64,000 nt of DNA from Manis javanica (lineage: Eukaryota; Chordata; Mammalia; Pholidota; Manidae): contig NW_027332181.1 of the NCBI RefSeq assembly GCF_040802235.1, positions 124,001 to 188,000 of the forward strand, read 5' to 3'. The number at the start of each line of letters is the position of its first letter. The first letter of the stretch is position 1. The notes under the pieces were generated by a model. That model made no database searches. It was given only the letters and a program-made list of their open reading frames with translations, and was not told where the DNA came from. Position numbers and translations under genes: made by a program. Positions 52,901-61,900 of the stretch are shown here, piece by piece.

Positions 52901-55900
52901 ATCCCTGATGAACGTAGATGCAAAAATACTCAACAAAATATTAGCAAACTGAATTCAAAAATACATCAAAAGGATCGTACAACATGACCAAGTGGGATTC
53001 ATCCCATGGATGCAAAGATGGTACATCATTCAAAAGTCCATCATCATCATCCACCCCATCAACAAAAAGACAAAAACCACATGATGATCTGCATAGATGC
53101 TGAAAGAGCATTTGACAAAGTTCAACATCCATTCATGATAAAAACTCTCAACAAAATGGGAATAGAGGGCAAGTACCTCAACATAATAAAGGCCATTTAT
53201 GATAAACCCACAGCCAACATTACACTGAACAGCGAGAAGCTGAAAGCTTTTCCTCTGAGATCGGGAACTAGACAGGGATGGCCACTCTCCCCACTGTTAT
53301 TTAACATAGTACTGGAGGTCCTAGCCATGGCAATCAGACAAAACAAAAATACAAGGAATCCACATTGGTAAAGAAGAAGTTAAACTGTCACTATTTGCAG
53401 ATGACATGATACTGTACATAAAAAACCCTAAAGACTCCACCCCAAAACTACTAGAACTGATATTGGAATTCAGCAGAGTTGCAGGAAAGAAAATTAACAC
53501 ACAGAAATCTGTGGCTTTCCTATACACTAACAATGAACCAATAGAAAGAGAAATCAGGAAAACAACTCCATTCACAATTGCATCAAAAAGAATAAAATAC
53601 CTAGGAATAAACCTAACCAAAGACGTGAAAGACTTTACTCTGAAAACTACAAGCCAGTCTTAAGAGAAATTAAGGGGGACACTAACAAATGGAAACTCAT
53701 CCCATGCTCATGGCTAGGAAGAATTAATATCGTCAAAATGGCCATCCTGGCCAAAGCAATATACAGATTTGATGCAATCCCTATCAAATTACCAGCAACA
53801 TGCTTCAATGAACTGGAACAAATAGTTAAAAAATTCATATGGAAACGCCAAAGACTCCAAATAGTCAAAGCAATCCTGAGAAAGAAGAATAAAGTAGGGG
53901 GGATCTCACTCCCCAACTTCAAGCTCTACTACAAAGCCATAGTAATCAAGACAATTTGGTACTGGCACAAGAACAGAGCCACAGACCAATGGAACAGACT
54001 AGAGAATCCAGACGTTAACCCAGACATATATGGTCAATTAGTATTTGATAAAGGAGCCATGGACATACAATGGTGAAATGACAGTCTCTTCAACAGATGG
54101 TGCTGGCAAAACTGGACAGCTACATGTAGGAGAATGAAACTGGACCATTGTCTCACCCCATATACAAAGGTAAACTCAAATGGATCAAAGACCTGAATGT
54201 AAGTCATGAAACCATTAAACTCTTGGAAAAAAACATAGGCAAAAACCTCTTAGACATAAACATGAGTGACCTCTTCTTGAACATATCTCCCTGGGCAAGG
54301 AAAACAACAGCAAAAATGAACAAGTGGGACTATATTAAGCTGAAAAGCTTCTGTACAGCAAAAGACACCATCAATAGAACAAAAAGGAACCCTACAGTAT
54401 GGGAGAATATATTTGAAAATGACAAGTCCGATAAAGGTTTGACATCCAGAATATATAAAGATCTCACACGCCTCAACAAACAAAAAACAAATAACCCAAT
54501 TAAAAAATGGGCAGAGGAATTGAACAGATGGTTCTCCAAAAAAAGAAATACAGATGGCCAACAGACACATGAAAAGATGCTCCACATCGCTAATTATCAG
54601 AGATATGCAAATTAAAACTACAATGAGGTATCACCTCACACCAGTAAGGGTGGCTGCCATCCAAAAGACAAACAACAACAAATGTTGGCGAGGCTGTGGA
54701 GAAAGGGGAACCCTCCTACACTGCTGGTGGGAATGTAAATTAGTTCAACCATTGTGGAAAGCAGTATGGAGGTACATCAAAATGCTCAAAATAGACTTAC
54801 CATTTGACCCAGGAATTGCACTCCTAGGAATTTACCCTAAGAATGCAGCAATCAAGTATGAGAAGACCAATGCACCCCTAGGTTTATCGCAGCACTATTT
54901 ACAATAGCCAAGAATTGGAAGCAACCTAAATGTCCATCGATAGATGAATGGATAAAGAAGATGTGGTACATATACACAATGGAATACTACTCAGCCATAA
55001 GAAAAGGGCAAATCCTACCATTTGCAGCAACATGGATGGAGCTGGAGTGTATTATGCTCAGTGAAACAAGCCAAGCAGAGAAAGAGAAATACCAAATGAT
55101 TTCACTCATCTGTGGAGTATAAGAACAAAGGAAAAACTGAAGGAACAAAATAGCAGCAGAATCACAGAACTCAAGAATGGACTAACAGGTACCAAAGGGA
55201 AAGGGACTGGGGAGGATGGGTGGGTAGGGAGGGATAAGGGAGGGGGAGAAAAAGGGGCGTATTAAGATTAGCATGCATGGGGGGAGTGGGAGAAAGGGGA
55301 GGGCTGTACAACACAGAGAAGACAAGTAGTGATTCTACAACATTTTGCTACGCTGATGGGCAGTGACTGTAAAGGGGTATATAGGGGGGACCCGGTATAG
55401 GGGAGAGCCTAGTAAACAAAATATTCGTCATGTAAGTGTAGATTAATGATAAAAAAAAAAAGCAGTTCCTGTGTGGTGACCTCCAATGAGTTCTACACAA
55501 TGATATAAAGGGCATATAAAAATGTAGGCAAAGGGTCTGTTTGTGTTTATACAGAGGATCAAAGCCTAATTTGGCTACCCCGAAAATGAACTAAGATACG
55601 ATATGAAAAAGAACTTCCAACATCAGCACTCTCGGGAAGACTCATGTCAGAAGATGACCATCAAAAAACCCCAACAAAGATCCATGCACTGCTACAGGTG
55701 TAGATGCACTCATCCCACCAGTTCCTGGACTTGCCATGGGAATGAAGAAGGAAATATACAGCAAAACAACAAATTTGACTGGATCTAAACTGTTGGAACT
55801 CAACCAAGAATTAGGAGAAGTGCAAATTGTAGCGCTCCAAAATCTTACAACTACAGACTATTTACTGTTAAAAGAACATATGGGATGTGAACAGTCCCCA

Positions 55901-58900
55901 GGAATGGGTTGTTTTAATTTGTCTGATTTCTCTCAGACTGTTCAAGTTCAGTTGGAGAATATTCACCATATCATAGATAAGTTTTCACAAATGCCTAAGG
56001 TGCCTAACTGGTTTTCTTGGTTTCACTGGAGATGGCTGGTAATTACAAGTATGCTTTGGTTACATAACTGTACTCCTATTATGTTAATGTGTGTGTGCAA
56101 TTTAATTAGTAGTTTAAAACCTATACATGCTGAAGTTACTCTACAAGAAGGTATGTCAAAGAAATAATCAATCTTCCCATGTTTTCTTCCGCCTGCTACT
56201 TCTATAGCTTTTCTTCTTCCTTCCTAATTACAACCCTTAAATAGAATTCGTGCCTCATATCAAATTTACTGTGTATCATAATTCTTCCAAGTGGTAAAGA
56301 TACCTCAAGACAAATGCTGGGCATAGAAGCCACAGGGCATAAATATGCAAAGAAGTAAAAAACTAACCTTTTCAAACAATAAGGCTTCTCTCTCACTTAC
56401 CAACTTTACATTTCCCTGTATGGCCCCGGAAGATGACTGGTTAGCCAGAGACAGGTAAGATTCCTCAAGGGAGGAACAACCTAAGACAGGCACAGTCACA
56501 GGGGGGCCATCAGGTGAGAAATTGGGGATCAACAGAGGTGAGGCTTAGAACCTCTCCCCCCCTGTTCTGAGAGAAATCTTCTGCATCCATGGATGTTTTG
56601 TTGCCCTTCTCTAGCTTGGATTAACACATAGTCTACAGGCACACACCTGATCATCTACATTTGCTCTCTTACAACACTAAACTATGTTTTCTACCTTTAT
56701 CTTGCATCTACCTACCACTTCAGCATTTTATTATAAATAATAATAATAAAGAGAGAAATGTGGTATCCACATATAAATCAAGTATAAAAATCAAACAAAT
56801 ATTCATATTTGAACTGATTGTATATAGTTCATAATGCGTGATCAAAACTGAAAGTTTCTGTGATGACTGCCCTTGTACTGTTCACCATGTAACTTATTCA
56901 CTATGTAAGAATTTGTTCTCCATGTAAGAACTTGTTCATTATGCTTCAGAAGATTAGAGACTGACGAAAATTAGGCTTGGGGTGGATTAATGATTGTTCA
57001 TTGAGCATTGACTCCCCTATACAGAATTTTGTTGTTTTTAACAACCATTTGATCAATAAATATGAGAGATGCCCTCTCAAAAAAAAAAAAAAGTACAGAC
57101 TTCCAATTGTAAAATAAATAAGTAACCAGGATGTAATGTATAGCATAAGGAATATAGTCAAAATATTGTAACAACTTTATATGGTGATAGCTGGTAGCTA
57201 GAATTATCATGTATATAAAAGTTGAATCATTGTGTTGTACACCTGAAACTAATGTAATACTGTATGTCAACTACCCTTCAATAAAAAATAATTATCTACA
57301 AAAAAAAAAAAAAAAAAAAAAAGCTCAAAATAGAAATACCATTTGACCCAGGAATTCCACCCCTGGGAATTTACCCTAAAACTGCAGTAGCCCAGTCTGA
57401 AAAAGACACATGCACCTCTGTTTATCACAGCACTATTTACAATAGACAAGAAATGGAAGCAACCTAAGTGTCCATCAGTAGATGAATGGATAAAGAAGAG
57501 GTGGTACATATACACAATGGAATATTATTCAGCCATAAGAAGAAAACAAATTCTACCATTTGCAACAACATGGATGGAGCTAGAGTGTATTATGCTCAGT
57601 GAAATAAGCTGGGCAGAGAAAGACAAGTACCAAATGATTTCACTCATCTGTGGAGCAGAAGAACAAGCAAAAACTGAAGGAACAAAACAGCAGCAGATTC
57701 ACAGAACCCAAGAGTGGACTAACAGTTACCAAAGGGAAAGGGACTGGGGCATGGGTGTGGGAAGGGAAGGAGAAGGGGAATAAGGGGCATTACTATTAGC
57801 ACACACAATGTAGCGGGGGTGGGATGAGGAAGGCAGTATAGCACACAGAAGACAAGTAGTGACTCTATGGCATCTTACTACACTGACGGACAGTGACTGT
57901 AATGGGGTACGTGGTGGGGACTTGATAATGGGGGAATCTAGTAACCACAATGTTGGTCATGTAATTGTATATTAATGATACCAAAATAAATAATAATAAT
58001 AATAATAATAATTAATAATAAACTTTAAATCCCATAATAAATAATACATTTATTTATTAGTAAAATAAATTCTGTAAACCAATACATGTAAGTACAGAGA
58101 CATTACTTACCTCTATACTGGACAGTCAATACAAAGTATAAACATACACGGACACTGTTGAGTATCTTACCTTTTATATCTTACTCCGGGATTTTCATCC
58201 AAGGTAGCACATACTGTAACTATCTGCTCAGCCATTGCTTCCATAACAGTGTCTTTTCCATTTGCACTATTAGGGTCTGGACTGTAACAGTAATAGAATG
58301 CATCTGGTACATCAAGGGTATATACCTAAGTTAGGCCAAAAAACGTCACTGTCAATTTGGAGACTTGATTTAAAAAAATACATCAAGAAAAATACAGCTA
58401 TTTATTTGGAACATTGAAAAAAAAATACTTGCACTAACCATGCTGTTTCCTGAAACACCTGTGTCTTTACCTTAATCAAATCTCATTTTCTCTGTCATCT
58501 TGGTTTCATCCTTTATTATTCTTTTCTCACTCTCCTTGCCTGCTTAATCTACCTCTCTCCTTCTTGCTTCATAGAGATTGTACTGTTTGCTTTTCACTAC
58601 CTGTGCAACAGATGAAGGAATCTGAAGTAGTCAAACTAAAAGTGAAAATCTCAAACCTAGCACAAAGGAATACAACAAAGACAAAATTGATCCATATATC
58701 TAACACACATTAAAAATCTTAACCCATTAAAGAATAACCTGAAATTTCCATAGCTGATACATATCCTCAATTCTTTCACTTATAATTTTCATGTCCTTAA
58801 AAGAGATATACTTCCCCCAAAGACACAGAATTGTGTGAGACATAGTATTGTTCTTACTATATCTGCCACTGTCTGAAATCATACAGACACATTTATTCAA

Positions 58901-61900
58901 CAGAATTATTATGTGCAGAGTTAGATTAGAGATTTACCATTATTGTGTCATCTGAAGAATACAAGCAGCTCTCTAATTGGGGTTCAGAGTTCCCCATTAA
59001 ACTAGTTATTTTGGTTTTTTTTAAATGAATGACAGTAATTCCTCTTAGCCTAGGATAATGTGTTGAGTGTAAAAGTAGGTATGTAATAAACATTACATAT
59101 TAATTAGTTTATTAGTGAATTATGAATAAACCTTCCTAGCATTATTTCACACAAGGCCTTTCATTTCTCTGAATATAACCTATCACCACCAAGAGCAGTG
59201 TGAACACAGACTGAGATTTAGTTTTAGCTAATCCATCTATGTCTGTGCTGCTCAAAGTCTTGATTGTTGTATTAACAGCTGACAAGTACCCTACTGGCTT
59301 GACATTGGCTTCCCCTATTATACCATCCCATGCAGTAGATAGTATTATCTGTTCAAAAATATTTTCTGCCCCTCCTCATAGGGCCTCTCCCAAAGCAAGA
59401 ATCCTTCTCATTCATTAATGTCAGGCTTAGCTACGGTCATTGGAATGTGAGAGAAGTGACACGTGTAACTTCCCCGCAGAAGCTTTAAAAACCACTGTGT
59501 GGCTCCACGACTTCTCTTTCCCTCTGCTATGTCCCAAACAGGCTTACCCCTGCAGCCTCAGTCCCAGAATGAAGAGGATGTAGAGCAAAGCCCCAGTCAA
59601 ACCATAATGGGCAATAACATGAATGAGAAATAAACTTGGTTGCGGTAATGCACTGAGATATGGGAGTTGTTATCACAGTTTAAGTTAATCTAAAGCAATC
59701 TACTATGCCAATGAACCAAATAAACTTTTGGAGCTGTTTTCATTCTACACTTATATTTCTTCCCCTTTTTCTCCTTCTCCTCACTTTCCATCACTACCAT
59801 TAGATCTTCCTTTGGACTATTACCAAATGCTTTCTTCATCTTTATGATCCACAAATAGCTCCTTAAATACAGCCCTCCAATTTCCATTTACTTTTCCTGC
59901 CAATCTACAGCTAGCTTAGTTCTGTTTCTACCTAGACATCATCTAGCATCCTCCCCGCTAACTATACTGGTCTCTTTGTACTCCCTAAGGTCCACTGTAA
60001 TCAAATTTCTCTATATTCTTGAATGCTTTCCATCTAATTGCCTTAACATCTACATTATAGCATTAATCACCTTAAACCCTCTGAAAAGGAAATAGGTTTC
60101 CTTAATCTTTTTGACTCATAGATTCAGGAGTGAGTCAACCTCTTTCCTCTCCATGTAATTTCTAAATGTGTTGAATGTCCAACTTTTCTTCTTCAGAGCA
60201 CTACTGTATCTGACTCTACTCATCTCTCCCCAGTGGTCACCTGACTTTTCTACTTGTTCTTAAAAACTTTAGGACCAGTTTCAAAGCTTCTGTCATCATC
60301 CTTGGTGGGACCTGGCACCTCCTACAACATGGGCCCAACATAACTTTATGGAGAGACTTATTATCTACCCTATCTTCACCCTTATAATCCATATTTCTGC
60401 TGCTCTCCTACACTTTCCTACTTCTGTATCTTTGCACTCAGACTATTCTCACTTCTTAGAATATTCTTTCCCTCTTCATGACTACCTTATGAAATTCTAT
60501 CCATTCTTCAAAAGTTTTCCTGTTCTCCTAGTAAGAGCTAACCTCTCTCCTCTTGCGGCAGACTGCGAGCTGCCTTTCCAAAAACCATTCTTCCCTTACT
60601 TGTCAGAAGCCATACCAATTCTTAAGGGGGAAGTCACCATATATGCCCACCTAAAAGACTACATTTCTATTTCCCAATCACTTAGCTATAGCAAAAATGT
60701 GACTAAATTTTAGCTAATGAGATATAAATGAAAATTAGATACTTCTTTCTTTCTCACCTTCCTCATACTTCCTCAAATGAGGATATAATAATTCTATAGT
60801 CACTTGGATCATGAGGACCTTGCCTTGTAGAATAGGTCCCTGACAATTCTGTAGAGCCAGGATACTAGCCTTATATAGCCTGTTTCCTAACTTCTTTTAT
60901 ATTAACAAGAAATAAATTTAAGTTTAAAGCCACTTAAACTTTAAAGTTTTCTGAACCCAATCTTAATTGATATCATTTTGTAAATATGTAACACTGTGTA
61001 TCTCTTTTACAGTATGCAGACATATAGGGCATATATCTTGTTCTCTTTTTTACAGCAGACTGCTTTACATCTAGCAGACAATGTTAACTGTACATGATCT
61101 TGATAAATGTAGGCCTTTGCTTATAGCTCAAAGCACTTAGCTGTATTTCATTTATATCTTCACTTGCAAACAAAAATAAGTTCAAAATATTTTCAGTGTA
61201 ATTTCTCCATTACAGTTTATTTATTTAGTAAACCCTTTATTAAGTAAACCCTTTAAAGATGTTTATAAAGGAAGTAAATTAAAAGAACTTCTTAGGAGAA
61301 AAACATAGCAGACAGACAGGATCTTAGATAATCACATTTTGCAAAGACTGGTAAGTAGAACATTCTCATGAGGATTTCCCTTTACACACAAAGACAAGTT
61401 ACTTCCATCAGCCAGAAAACTGGTCAGATACCTCCTTTAAAAACAGCAACTGCAGAATCTTAACAAATTCTGAGGCTAAAATTTTATCTACCTTCTGTGC
61501 AAGATGCTCTGGATATGCTTGTAATACTTATCACACTATTTATATCTCCCATCATTTCAGGAAGCCCATTTTCACCCTATACAAAACTTATATATCATTT
61601 AAAAAGTTATAAATCTAAAGGTAATCTTTGGAAAACAATTTAAAGTTCAGCAGATATATTAAAATTTTACAATATAGTTTGTAATCTTTGTCAAAACACC
61701 AATATCTTATAAGAGAAATCCCTAACCTGGGACCTTTCTATCTCTTAAAATATTGACCTTAAGTTCCAAACAACAGTATATGATTTCAATTCTATGAAAT
61801 ACCAGAACCCAAACACAAGAGAATAGAGCACAGCAAAGATCAACGTCACATGAGCTGTGAAATTTGGGGTGAGTTATTTAACCTCTTTGTGATTTCCCCA

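Larger units (their letters stand above)
55461..57078 (+). mobile_element. Endogenous retrovirus env-3'LTR segment, unit 2
   Basis: Colinear with 26240-27916: env TM remnant, post-env region, polypurine tract (~56748-56758) and an LTR truncated at its poly(A) site. Only one copy of the 50-bp block is present. Confidence 0.8.
49453..57091 (+). mobile_element. L1-ERV composite retrotransposon, unit 2
   Basis: The same structure as unit 1: full-length L1 (49453-~55460), then directly the ERV env-LTR segment (55461-57078), then an A13 tail (57079-57091). It lacks the ~140-nt spacer, the 50-bp duplication and the second-tier tail of unit 1. It is antisense to STXBP3 in the C-B intron. I see no target-site duplication; old L1 5' half lies on the left and old L1 3' UTR on the right. 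Confidence 0.85.

Noticed and set aside
20034..57091. Units 1 and 2 as halves of a segmental duplication
   Set aside because: Their flanks are unrelated, unit 1 has its own target-site duplication, and the two differ by private indels (spacer, 50-bp duplication, second tail). They are separate insertions of one lineage.
60348..60713. 121-codon frame
   Set aside because: It covers L2-like and MLT1-like repeat sequence and has no gene context.
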